DNA from: Paralvinella palmiformis
Taxonomy: Eukaryota; Annelida; Polychaeta; Terebellida; Alvinellidae
NCBI GenBank assembly: GCA_025642065.1
Contig: JAODUP010000069.1
Span: forward strand, 310,501 to 374,500
Length of the DNA stretch: 64,000 nucleotides
Direction: 5' to 3'
In this document: in pieces, positions 35,216 to 46,016 of the stretch
Layout of the letters: each line of letters starts with the position of its first letter
Numbering within the stretch: position 1 is the first letter of the stretch
Program-made: the position numbers and the translations under genes
The notes under the pieces: generated by a model
What the model was told of the DNA's origin: nothing
Databases searched by the model: none
Seen by the model: the letters and a program-made list of their open reading frames with translations, nothing else

Positions 35216-35449
35216 AGTTAATTTCGTGTCTTCTCTATTTAATTCCGGTGGTCGTGGGTTGATCATAAGAAAAGGTTAAAAAAGAGATCAGTTAATTACC
35301 ATTCAGAAGAACTAGACAGTTGTGTTTAATGAATACTTCTTAATGGGACGAAACTATCATGGGCCAAATGTGTGCGTATGGGGAAAAGTTTAGTGGGTTC
35401 AGTTCTTGTTGTTGTTAGGTATCAGAGATAAATGAGTTGATTTGAGTTA

Positions 35450-35589
35450 CTTAACCTCGGTGTTAGTCATAACTGGAGCATTTTACCGAGGGAACACAAA
35501 TGCTGAAAACAGAAGTATGGGAAGGATTCGAACGCACGGCCTAGAGGTTTGCTCCTCATCGCTCTAACCACTGCCCCACCGGGACGCCC
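35450..35589 (-). mobile_element. tRNA-derived SINE
   Basis: Minus strand begins GGGCGTCCCGGTGGGGCAGT then GGTTAGAGC (A box), and the B box is GCGTTCGAATCCTTCCC. The 3' side does not pair with the 5' end as an acceptor stem would, so this is a SINE head, not a functional tRNA. The body runs on to about 35450. Confidence 0.7.
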
Positions 35590-35595
35590 AAAAGT

Positions 35596-35693
35596 GGATC
35601 GAGACGAAGTAGAATAGAGGAGGTTGAGGGGTCGAGACGAAGTACAATAGAGGTGGTTGATGGATCGAGACGAAGTAGGATAGAGGAGGGGGT
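35596..35693. repeat. 32-34-bp minisatellite, three units
   Basis: Units start at 35596, 35628 and 35662 with core TCGAGACGAAGTA-AATAGAGG. Lies immediately beside the SINE at 35450-35589. Confidence 0.85.
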
Positions 35694-38077
35694 GTATTTT
35701 GGTTGATCTGTTTAGGCCTCGATACTAATCAAACCTAGGACATATGACCGATGGAACGCCTTCCAGTGTGAAGCGGCATCGGAGAATGATGCGGTATAGA
35801 TATATAGAGGGGGGGAGAGGGAAGGTGATTTGCACAAACGGATATGGGAAAAGTGAGTGGAAGTGAGTGAGTGGAAGTTTGCAAGTGGACTAGACGAATG
35901 TGAGAGCGTGAAGTAAACGAACGAGTCAACAGTAAGAGAGAGAGAGAGATATGGACCTGATGATGATAGACAGGGCTCGGTATAGATCAGGATCTGGCGT
36001 GGGAGGACGACATTGATCACCTTTGACGTTTCCACGGAATCCAATCCATACGCCGTCACTGTTTTACACGATAATGGTGACGTCGTCATTTGGTGAACTG
36101 GTATGGCCCCCGGGGGGATCCCACCCAACCGGATGTCATTCCGTGCTCGTCGGCAAAACAACCCACACCACCTAGCTTGGATCTGCAGGTGTCTACCGAT
36201 CATCCCCAACTACCCGGGTCACGAACCAGTCACAGCTCGTACATCGAAAACAATCCGGATACCGAAATAGCAGCCGACGACGGCGCGGTGACCCGCTACC
36301 GGCGATAATCCGACACCAGAGGTCGCTATTAGCCGGCACCGGTTTGGACGTTCGCGAGCGATACGAAATGGCGGGAGCCGAAGCGTGTGTAAACAACGCC
36401 GCGTTAAATCGAGAGACATTCCAGCTGGAAGACGGTTGATTTATTGTCGATTTCGCTGAACTGGGCACCGCCAAACGTCAACAGAGCTCGCAACCAATAG
36501 TCAACAGTCTCGGATACACTTGGAAAAATAACCATGGGCACTCGACAGACAGACGTGGTGGTGTCTAAAAGTAGAACCCGTGGTTCTCTCTCTGGAGGGG
36601 AGCCCAGGATTGGGACGAGATTTGATTGGACTGATTGAGACATACGACAATGAGGTGGTTTAATATCCGACTCGGCTATAGATAGTCGTCCCATGAGTCC
36701 GGTATTTGATGGTTTTGCGTTTGGTTTCTGGGGATGGACGACAGCTGAAATGGCAACTGACCTTTTTGAGAAATGAAAATAAATAATCCAAGATTAGAGA
36801 GCGCAATCAAGCTAAACGATTAGTTAAGTGAACCGGGTGTGTGTGTGTTTAGGGTCCTCCTTTGGGAAACATGGCGACATGTTGCTCAACCGCGTTCACT
36901 TATTTCCGAAAGGAAAAAGTGGATGCGTGGGTGGCTGAGTGAGGAAATGACTGCGTGAGGATAGAGTGGGTTAGTGCGTTCTAATTATAATTATTTGGTA
37001 AATGGTCAGGGCGATATTCCCTCAGTGAGTGAGTGAGTGAGTGAGTTTAGAAATTAGTTGGCAAGCATCGAACAAACCAAGGGCCTATTACAACGGGTGC
37101 CGTAAAGTCCTGCATTCACTAGGTAGCACCACTAGTTAAAACAATGCGTTAGCTTATCAGTAGGTTACAAAATTACTACTCGGCTACGGGTTTGTGTTTG
37201 TGTGTGTTACCAATAATGGAAAGAAGTCCTTTCAAAACATTAATACATTCGCGAATTTTCACGACAACAATCCCTCTGTGTGGTAATGCCGGTGTAACAT
37301 CCGATTTCCCCCCCCACACTACTACAACCTCCTTTAGGTTCCACCGCCCACCCCACCGTATAAAGCACACAATTCGTGTAATTGTTATCAATTGTGAAAA
37401 GATGTCAGTACACTAAGATGTGTTTACCTAGAGGCGTTCTCACGTGACCGGCCAAATCTCTCTCTCTCTAAAGTCGGTTTTCATTATAGAACAAAGAGCG
37501 GGCCGGATACGGAGATGTAGATTATCTTTTGTTTTTAATGTTTGTTCCAGGCAAATTTCGCTATAGCCCGCTTTTAGCCAACTCTGATGGCTCATGTATT
37601 GTAATATAGACAAACGGGCTCTACTCCGCTCAGATATGTGCCTAGATAGCCATACTTCGGGTATATAAGTATGTACGTCTCTCTCTCTGTGTGTGTGCGT
37701 GCGTGTGCGTGCTTGCGTGCGTGTTACGGGAAACACGAGAACAAAACGATACCCCACGCGCGATCCGGTCGTGCGTCTTGGGTTGTCTGGACGAATATTC
37801 GGCGTCATAGCCTGGAGTGGTCCATTTTGTATTTGGATGCCAAATCGGTGGCGGGATGGACAGATCTGTATATTTGAAGTATCGGCCTCGTCAACCATTG
37901 TCTGCCATTGTCAGTTGTCATTTAACGATATGAATAGAAAAGGCGGCCGAAGGAAAGGTTACTAAGTGTACAACGATCTAGAAACATCAACGTACAGATA
38001 ATCATATTTATATTGTGCGTTCGCTTCTTTATCTGTGCCATTACCACACTATATATCAATGGCATACGCATAGATGC
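35694..38077. other. CpG-rich non-coding region
   Basis: Open frames here overlap on both strands and carry low-complexity or arginine-rich translations without domains. A short GAGT run at 37023-37047 and a GTGTGCGTGC-type run at 37690-37722. No gene supported. Confidence 0.45.
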
Positions 38078-38095
38078 ACACGCACGCACGCGCAT

Positions 38096-38141
<46 letters not shown>
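38078..38141. repeat. (CA/CG)n(TA)n microsatellite
   Basis: CACGCACGC-type run into CA, then TA. Confidence 0.95.
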
Positions 38142-38142
<1 letters not shown>

Positions 38143-38425
38143 CTTCGTTGTAGGTGGATATTTAACATGGCGATGGTTGATGAAATTTTCCGCCTTCGGC
38201 ATTTCAAACGAAAACAGTGTGAAGTGTGAGGTTATTGAGATTCTGAATGGCGGATCATTTATGTTGCCATACAATGGGGGGGGGAGTACAGACACACCTC
38301 GCCAGTGTTGGTTTGTGATCCGTTTGGGCGAATTAATGTTTTGATTAAATAGGTGATGATCGTCTCAAGAAGGTAACTGTCTACCTGTAATCAGTGGTGG
38401 ACAGTGGCGGTTTGCCGAAATTTAA

Positions 38426-38581
38426 TGAGTGAGTGAGTGAGTGAGTGAGTGAGTGAGTGAGTGAGTGAGTGAGTGAGTGAGTGAGTGAGTGAGTGAGTGA
38501 GTGAGTGAGTGAGTGGGTGAGTGAGTGAGTGAGTGAGTGAGTGAGTGAGTGAGTGAGTGAGTGAGTGAGTGAGTGAGTGAG
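38426..38581. repeat. (GAGT)n tetranucleotide array
   Basis: About 39 units of GAGT with a single GGGT interruption near 38514. The apparent proteins of repeated SLTH on the minus strand are artefacts of it. Confidence 0.97.
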
Positions 38582-38682
38582 ATTCCAGTGCTTGATTTAG
38601 TCTCGACGCTGGAACATATCGATGACGAGTTACTTTCATGGGGAATATGCTTATCAAGCCGAAGTCTTTCAATGAGGATTGA

Positions 38683-38983
38683 AACATCACACATACTCAG
38701 GTGAAAATGGGATTCGAGCCGGGTTATTGGAAGTCTGCAGCGCAGCGTATTCTCTACTCAACGAAGAGACGCCCCCTCCCCAAACTTCCGAACACCCCAA
38801 AACAAATCGAACCACCGCTCCCTCCCCCTGGCCAACATCACACAGACGCAGGTGAAAATGGGATTCGAGCCCAGTTATTGGAGGTCTGCAGCGCAGCGCA
38901 TTCTCTACTTAACGAAGTGACGCCTCCTCCCCAAACTTCCGAACACCCCAAAACAAATCGAATCACCGCCCCCTCCCCTGGCC
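38683..38983 (-). repeat. 151-bp tandem duplication of a tRNA-like SINE head
   Basis: Units 38683-38833 and 38834-38983 are near-identical. On the minus strand each begins GGCGTC(T/A)CTTCGTTGAGTAG-type sequence and has a B-box-like GGCTCGAATCCC. A tRNA-derived SINE has therefore been tandemly duplicated. Confidence 0.8.
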
Positions 38984-40506
38984 AGATGCCGAAAATAACC
39001 GATCAGGATACTCCCCTCTCTACATCGGATATAAATACTGGGATTTGGGATAAATTTAGTGAACGAACTGCGGCCTTTGGCGCTAGATGTGTGTACTCAG
39101 CGAGATGTTCTCCGGTTAGAGAGACGCCGGTACAGGTATGCTTGGAAGGTGAATAATTAATTGGTTATAATTAGCGGCTGGTCTACGTCACCAGAAGCCC
39201 ATTAATGTTCTCTGGCCAATCTAACCAATCAACAGGTGTTATCTTGTAATTAGTGGAATGAATTCGGTAACGAGTAATGGGGAGAGAAAAACACTATAAA
39301 TAGTGGAACGTGGTCGTCTTCGTCGTCGAGGTTGTTGTTGTTGTTGTGGTGGTGGTGGCTTTACAACCATTCTCTGAAAATATTCGTTACGTCGATATAC
39401 CAACGCTCGGCAAATGGCATCCATTTGGTGCCAATAGTGGGGGTGTTATGAAAAGAGAATATATCGAGGGGGTTTTAAGGGAGTGTCCATCGGGCAATAT
39501 TACGGCAGGTGGGGGTGTATTAAGAAGAAAGGTGAAGGGAGGCAGGAGGGTAAATGGCTTCGATAGGTTGTGGGACCCAGTATTGGTCATATCTAGGATA
39601 TAATTATAGGCCAGAAATGACGAAATCTTAGAAAATTGAGATGATCCGGTGAAACGCGATTAGGCAACGTTGATATTCGCCCCCGAGATCTCGAGGTTTG
39701 CACTACACTGTGCCGCCGAATTGTCCCCTAGGAGACGGAAGAATGGGACGGGATGGGGTATGTGGGAGAGGGAAAAGAGGGTAAGGAAATGGAACTGGCA
39801 GTGTGGAGGGAGAACCCAGTTAGGGAAAGGGAATGCATTAAAAGGGGAAATATGTAGATAGAGAGTGATGGTGGTGATGATGATGATGATGATGATTATA
39901 AATCAATCAAACAGGCCGTATCAAGACAGACATGTATTACCAAGATGCGTTTGTTACTGAGCCGCTATCTCTCTCCGTTTACACCAGACGGCGCTCGATT
40001 CAAATCATCTCTACCCGCCCGCCCGTTATCAATAATAATAACCAGAACGAGGGCCAATCTATTTTATAAACAAATTCACCGAAATCAGTTTACGTCCACC
40101 GTTCTGGGAACGAGATTATAGACCTTTAGCTTGTATACCCGCTTAATTTTTAAACATTTAGTACGAAAAATTGCGGGGCGTTTGTACAGAAAGAAGAATA
40201 TAGAAGAAAAAAAGAAAAATATACATTTCTGAAGAAAAAAGGAAACTATTTCAACCATCTTCCATGGTTTCGGGCATCGATCAAGAGCCGATCAGTGAGT
40301 GCTAGAGAAGACCGCAGAATGTCTACTTTAGGGTTTAGTCGTTTGTCTTCCTGGGAAAGCAGTGACCAGATAACACTGATTGGCTTCTCAACAGGTATTG
40401 TTGGGGCGATAAACTGAGGGCCGATTGTTATAATGGCCTCTTGGTACGGTGTGGGGCTATTCGGTCGGCTGAGTGGCGAATCATCCCTTCCTTGGGGTGT
40501 CCAATG

Positions 40507-40541
<35 letters not shown>
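40507..40541. repeat. (CA)n(GA)n microsatellite
   Basis: Compound CA then GA tract. Confidence 0.95.
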
Positions 40542-40869
40542 GGACATATATACACACACAGACCAAGGCGGCCATCATCGTCATATATGTTATCTGCGTT
40601 GTTGGCCGCACGGTGTCGCTGCTGTACGGTGATGGTTGTTGACGGGCGTGTACCGAGCGACCCCAGAGAGTGAGTGAGAGAGAAGAGAGAGAGAGAGCAG
40701 CTCTCGGTATACGGCGCTCTTGAGATACAGCGCCAGTGTGCTGCACCGGGTGACCCCATCTGAATGAAATATAGTATTTAAATGCTAGGTACGGCAGATC
40801 GCGCTCATAAATGAACGATTGGCCGCGCGCTCGTAACGCCGTCTTGTTCCGACTTCTACGCGATCCAAC

Positions 40870-40892
40870 GTCCGTCCGTCCGTCCGTCCGTC
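40870..40892. repeat. (CGTC)n tetranucleotide run
   Basis: Five units of GTCC/CGTC in the putative P450 upstream region. Confidence 0.9.
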
Positions 40893-41189
40893 GGTCTGCA
40901 CGAACTGGGCGATATTAGCGGCTCCGGTCGCCGACTTGGGCACGAACCGATTCACATTCACGACACGCACACGAACAGTGACCCACCAAGAACCGACCGA
41001 CTCGCCGACGATCCGGATTCTGGGCGACGGACTCGGGCCGAAGACCGATCCTGAAGCGGGGTTTTGATGCCCCCAGTGCAGAGGCAGCTCACCTAGCAGG
41101 ACTCTGAACGTCGTTGCCCGTTGCTGACGTCGTTGCGTTGGCTGCCCCGTTCTCCGGATATTATGACAGACGGTCGTCCTTGGGTGAAG

Positions 41190-41197
41190 TGACGTCA
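41190..41197 (+). promoter_or_regulatory. Full CRE palindrome TGACGTCA
   Basis: Perfect cAMP-response element 23 bases before the P450 start codon. CREB/ATF binding is plausible, since several animal steroid-type P450 genes are cAMP-responsive. It is only eight bases, so chance cannot be excluded. Confidence 0.4.
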
Positions 41198-41220
41198 TAA
41201 AGCGAGGAACCGATTAAACC

Positions 41221-41538
41221 ATGTCGTCGTCAGCGTCATCATCGGCGACGCGTAAAGCGGCCATGATGCTCAGATCGACGACGACCGCGCCATCTGGTAG
41301 CAGGACGGCCGTCATCCAGAACAAGTCGCTGCTGCACGTGACGTTGTCGAGCGGGTCGCCTCCGTCGACTTCCGCCGCTGCCACCGCTGACTTGGAGCAC
41401 CTGAACACTGACGATCAGGCAGCTACTGAATTCGTGAAGCCCATGGACTCGCTACCCGGGCCCCCGGGCTGGCCCATCGTCGGCAACTTTATCACCTACC
41501 TGAAGAAGGCCAATCAAGGCAAGATCCACCACGTACAG
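41221..41538 (+). CDS. Cytochrome P450, mitochondrial-type, first coding exon
   Basis: 106 codons ending in phase 0 at a consensus donor (CAG then GTAAGA). Residues 1-56 are rich in Ser, Thr and Ala, with Arg/Lys at 11, 12, 18, 28 and 35 and no acidic residue, as in a mitochondrial presequence. No hydrophobic ER signal anchor is present. At residues 71-106 the frame reads FVKPMDSLPGPPGWPIVGNF then LKKANQGKIHHVQ. The PGPPG hinge and K-H-VQ ending match the start of mitochondrial-clan P450s (CYP10/12/24/27/44-like), where a splice site here is reasonable. These haem monooxygenases take electrons from adrenodoxin and oxidise sterols or xenobiotics. The catalytic exons (I-helix, ExxR, Cys loop) are not found in the window, so the subfamily cannot be given. 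Confidence 0.8.
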
Positions 41539-42587
41539 GTAAGATACGGGACATTCCTCTCGCCTCCGTACCTTTAATATCGGTGACACCAACTCGCCTG
41601 TCCCCCTACCCACGCCTCCTGCTACCCATCTTATCTGCAAATCTCGTCAAATACAACCTTACAAATGTCCTGTACGCGTGACCGACGAGATAGGGCGATG
41701 CTATGGTTTTTTAAAGCCTGTTGTTCTTCTGATTTCTTTATCGAGTGTTTCCCTCCTTAAGTAAACCAAGCTGGAGATATAATGGCCCTAAAAATACCTT
41801 TACGACCGTTTGTAATCGGTAACTGTCGTCTGCAGGCGAAACACCGATTGTCCCCAGTAAACGAATAATAACGCTTCTTATTGTTGTCGTTGAATGAGGA
41901 TTCCTCTCGGTCTTACTGCTGAAGTTATTGTCGTTGTTGTTGTTATTGTTGTTGACAGTGCGTGGTGGTTGGTGAGAATACCTCTCTGAGCTAACCCTGT
42001 CAGCCATCGACTGATTGGTGAACTAACACTCGGTGCCTCAACCCGGCATCGAGTGTCCCATCACGACCGCTGGGCACTGAGTGCGTTGGTGGAATCAAAT
42101 GCTTCTGGCTAGTCGCAGTGACAATCTGTGTCGATTATTGTGCGCGTAGTTGTTTGTAATGTGTGGCTCGTGGCCGTCTAAATTGCAGCTCTATATTGGG
42201 CGAATGAATGGCTGTGGCGTGCTATATGGGTGGCGGGGATAGTACTGAACTTGTCTGGCGTAGGGTCGAAGCACGGCGTTGCCTGTGTCTGAAGGACGTT
42301 TAATCCGTCAGTAACGTACCTCGTCGGTCTAATCGTCTTATTTCCATTGGGAGTGCGTCAGCTCGGCCATGCGTACCCGGTGTGACTGCGCCGAAGCTGA
42401 ACGAACCGACCCTCACCAAACACTCACTCAGTACTCGCCCTGTACAACAGGTAATGTCGGCGAGATCAACTCGCAGCTAACTGCTTCGTGTAAAAACACA
42501 AGTCTTAGATCTATGGCCACTTAAGTGTCATACTTAACCGTATATACTAACAATACATACAGCCAATGAGTATATAATACATACGTA

Positions 42588-42621
<34 letters not shown>
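42588..42621. repeat. (TA)n microsatellite
   Basis: About 17 TA units. Confidence 0.95.
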
Positions 42622-42625
<4 letters not shown>

Positions 42626-43509
42626 TTGGGTGCACTTGACGCTGCACCGGGCTGCAGTCTTAACCCAAAACGACCCTATCTGCATGAGGAGAAGGGTACC
42701 AAGGCTTTCTTCGGACCAAAAAAAAGGTTCGGCAATGATAGGCATCGGCTTATCTGCCCGTGTCAGTGGACGCGAGTGTCGGTGTGTGCGTGTACGTGTC
42801 GTCGACCGTCCGTACCACGGTACGGCGGACTGCGGTGTGTGTGAGTGTGTGTGTGTGTGGGGGGGGGAGAGTTCCCGATTAGAAAAGTTCCCGGTTCTTG
42901 ATCCGAACTCCTCTCGCGGATCTCCTACATCGTACGTCTGTCTCTGTGTGTGTAACTCGAGTGTTTCTTATCTCCGACTACTGCTAATTACCTACTTCTA
43001 ATCGAGATAATTATCTCACAGCCCCTGGCTGCGGTCTCCCCGTCGTACGGGCTCCTCTTAATTTAGCCATCCATTAAAGGAGGTAGAGGAGGAATTACGG
43101 CAACCTTGGAAGAGTTCGGTACGATCACCGACAGTTTGTTAATTGTATAAAGTTATGGTTGTAGCTCATACGTAACGCAAGCAGGTCGTCATCGTGTGTG
43201 TGTGCGTGTGTGCGTGTGTACTGTAGGACCCCTGGTGGACTGCACCCCGAGGTATCGGTCGTCACAATCCAGGTAAGAACACAACTAACTTGACCCATCA
43301 AGGGTCCAGCTAGTTCGGTATCTGTCTGTTTTCTGTTGTTTACCTTACTATTAGTACCGACTTACGTACCTGGATTGTTTCTCTCTGGCCGATGTCAACA
43401 AGTCCTTCTCGGGCCACTCGAGCTCCTCATCGTCTTCAAGCCAGAGCTCGCTTTGGTCGTCCAGAACCACCGATTTACATACTGTGCACATACACACACG
43501 CACTTATAC

Positions 43510-43549
43510 GCACACACACGCACACCTCTCTCTCTCTCTCTCTCTCTCT
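43510..43549. repeat. (CA)n(CT)n microsatellite
   Basis: Compound tract directly 5' of a SINE head. Confidence 0.95.
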
Positions 43550-43550
43550 G

Positions 43551-43755
43551 GGCTTTCCGATGGCACAATAGTTAAAACATTGCGTTGCAAACTTCCAGGT
43601 TGTGTGTTCGAAACTGACTCATTCTCGCTATAGTCGTGGGATTTGTTTCCGCAGGGAGACCCCCCTCGGTCATATGTTTCAGGTATGACCAGCGCGGAAG
43701 TTAAACAACTTAACTCACTCACTCTCTCTCTCACTCACTCTCAGTCACTCACTCT
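43551..43755 (+). mobile_element. tRNA-derived SINE
   Basis: Head GATGGCACAATAGTTAAAAC (A box) and TGTGTGTTCGAAACTG (B box). The body has GTGGGATTTGTTTCCGCAGG and TAAACAACTTAACTCACTC, and the tail is CACT/CTCT repeats. Same family as 11436-11600. The head also resembles 47902-47978. Confidence 0.8.
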
Positions 43756-44498
43756 GTGTGTGTGTGTGTGTGCGGGCGCCTTGTGACGAAAATAACACAT
43801 TATCATGCCCACCCTCAGAAGTGACGCCATAGTAACTCGACCTAGACCCGTGACTGTGTCTATGGGGATGGTCACCTCTCTAGGTTTATCTAGAATTGTT
43901 ATTAACAATTAAAGCTGATGTGACGAAAAAGCCCTAACATTACGCATTATCGTCATAATGGTTGAAACATCACGTGACCCGGCATAGCGTTATCAAACAC
44001 CAGATACAAATCGTCCCCGATTTTCTGACGAGCGTTTTCGTAAGCCGTTCATTCGGTAGGACTCGACGCTGCAGATCTCTAAGTTTGTGGCATCTAATGG
44101 CAGGTTTGTCTCTATCTGTCGGATGTTTCATCCTTAATTAAAACGCTTCATGCCGATTGTTTCCTGTTCCTCGAGAACAGCATCCCCTGTTCCCCGTACT
44201 CTACCCCTACCGCCGTCCCACACTCCACCCCCGGCTATGTCTCCTAGGTTAGAGCTCAACGCGGACCATACTCATAGTAAACATCCCCTCTCCTGTCTTG
44301 TCTGTGATGTTTATAGCAGGTTGCGTGTTATATAGTATGATGAACTACGGGCGCTGACCTATGAGGCTCGGTATCGTTATGTTATATGGTTAAATGCTGA
44401 CAGATAATTTAATCGTTACGAGATGCTTGTATAATATATAGGTCAAGGCCGTTTATCGAGCGATCGTTCTGGGTCACTTGTTTTGATGATGGGATTGT

Positions 44499-44915
44499 TA
44501 AGAGGCGTTAATGTCGCGCGGTTATGGCGTTAATGTTCTGGTGTTAATTTCGCAGCTACGTTATGGCCGTGGGGCCGTTATTCCATTGTTAATGTTACGA
44601 ATGTCAGAATGGCCCCGCTCGACGAGAGCGAATGATCAACATCTTATGTTAATGATTCGCGTGTGTCACGGTTCCGACGACGCACATCTCGCCGGGTTAA
44701 CATCATGGCTATTAACATCGCAGGTGGTAGCCGTTTGTCGTCGCGGGTGCCATACCGTTCCCGTTGCGGGCGTTGCGCCATCGGCGGAGCAGGTTTTGCG
44801 GCGTTAATCCTACAGGTGTTATCTCGGCCGATCCGATAGCGGCTCACCAACGCAGGTGCTGCCCCGCTAATGTTTCAGGTGTTGCCCAGTCGGCGTGTTA
44901 CAGGTGCTAGCCAGC
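44499..44915. repeat. Degenerate satellite with CAGGTG E-boxes
   Basis: GTTAAT recurs at least six times from 44505. A CAGGTG hexamer occurs at 44721, 44813, 44853, 44876 and 44901, usually as (T/C)TAAT-(T/C)TA-CAGGTGTTAGCC-like blocks. Unit spacing is irregular (23-92 bases), so this is a highly diverged minisatellite. The E-boxes may be a by-product of the unit sequence or real binding sites. Confidence 0.6.
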
Positions 44916-45334
44916 TGTCCGTCGAGAACCCCCCCCCATCACCACTATCCGATGCTATCTCGACCGTCAAAAGCAAAACAATCGCTATCTGTGCCAGATA
45001 ACGGCCGCCGTTTGTTGAGTTGGACGTACTAATGGTAGATTTGCATGTATGGGCTGCTCCCGTCCGTAATGAGGACGACCAGAATGGATTTGGCGGCCTA
45101 AAACGGGCCGTGTCGGGTCGGGTCGGTCTGGCTGTAATAATAACTGGTTAATTATAGGTTTGTCTTTTATGTGTCAGCATGTCGTGTTATTTTTGGCGAT
45201 TTTCTTCTCTGTTGGTTTTTTTAATTTCAATTTTTTTCCTCTAAGTTTTTATACATTTAACTCGCGTGACTGCCATTCAGCAATATGGCCATTAAAATAG
45301 GGGACGGACTATCGTCGGTTTGTCCGTCGCTGCC

Positions 45335-45385
45335 GTCGTCGGCGGCGGCGCGCGCGCGCGCGTGTGTGTATGCGCGAGCGCGAAG
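45335..45385. repeat. (CG)n(TG)n alternating purine-pyrimidine tract
   Basis: GGCGGCGGCGCGCGCGCGCG, then TGTGTGTATGCGCGAGCGCG: a strong candidate for Z-DNA. Confidence 0.8.
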
Positions 45386-45820
45386 GGCTTTATCAGGGTG
45401 AGGTTATCGGGGTACAGTTTAGAGCGCTTTCTTTCAAATCGGTGCTCCACTCTGAAAGGAGCCAATCGGCGGCTCGTTGTCACAATGACTTCGCCGACGA
45501 GTTGTCACCTCGTTGATTTGTGTACAGAGAGCCGGTCGTGAGGTGCATATTTATTGAAACAATCTGGAACGATGTTGGCGAGCTGACACAGATACACACA
45601 CACCCGTCATCGCTCGAACAAGCGAACATTGAGGGTATACCTCCGGGTGAGTCGAGTACACCGATGGGAATAGCACGGAAACGGCTGACAACTGATTACT
45701 CGCACTTAATTAATGTCTGTATAAGACACGTTCGTTGTCATATGGTCAAGGTACAACGACGGATAAGTGCGATTAACGCGAAATCGGTAATTAGGATAGT
45801 ACACTGAAACATTCGGTAGA

Positions 45821-46016
45821 TGATGATGAAGATGATGATTGATGTTTTACGGCCACTTTTGTGGACAATGTAGGCTAAATGGGCCGAACGACTTCCAAAG
45901 GTAATGAGACGAAGTGAAAGACGAAACAACCTTCAGATATGCCCACGCCGGGATTCGAACACGGGTGGTAGTGATCTGTGGTCCAGCACGCTACCGCTAG
46001 ACCACGGAGGCGCCCC
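45821..46016 (-). mobile_element. Full-length tRNA-derived SINE with target-site duplication
   Basis: Minus strand starts GGCGCCTCCGTGGTCTAGCG (A box), B box GTTCGAATCCCGGCGTGGGC, then the body seen also at 10740-10895, ending in CATCAT repeats. It is flanked by a perfect 15-base direct repeat GAAACATTCGGTAGA at 45806-45820 and 46017-46031, the target-site duplication of LINE-mediated insertion. RNA polymerase III transcribed in origin. Confidence 0.93.

Larger units (their letters stand above)
38984..41189. other. Non-coding region upstream of the P450 exon
   Basis: No gene supported. Contains a CA/GA microsatellite at 40507-40541, a run of GA near 40680-40700 and a CGTC array at 40870-40892. 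The last few hundred bases probably hold the P450 promoter and 5' UTR, but no TATA box or initiator is clear. Confidence 0.45.
41539..43550 (+). other. Probable start of P450 intron 1
   Basis: Follows the exon donor. Contains TA at 42588-42621, short TG runs near 42845-42860 and 43195-43220 and CA/CT at 43510-43549. No second P450 exon recognised. Confidence 0.5.

Noticed and set aside
35520..35589. Functional tRNA gene on the minus strand
   Set aside because: A and B boxes are present but the 3' side does not pair with the GGGCGTC 5' end; it is a SINE head. The same reasoning applies at 46.0 and 60.4 kb, where SINE bodies and target duplications are present.
38426..38581. CRISPR-like regular repeats
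   Set aside because: Simple tetranucleotide repeat without spacers in an animal genome.
38391..38694. Long SLTH-repeat proteins on the minus strand
   Set aside because: Direct translation of the (GAGT)n array, not a gene.
40246..40746. 166-codon minus-strand frame upstream of the P450
   Set aside because: Crosses CA/GA repeats and overlaps several other frames; Ser/Leu/Val/Cys repeats come from the microsatellite.
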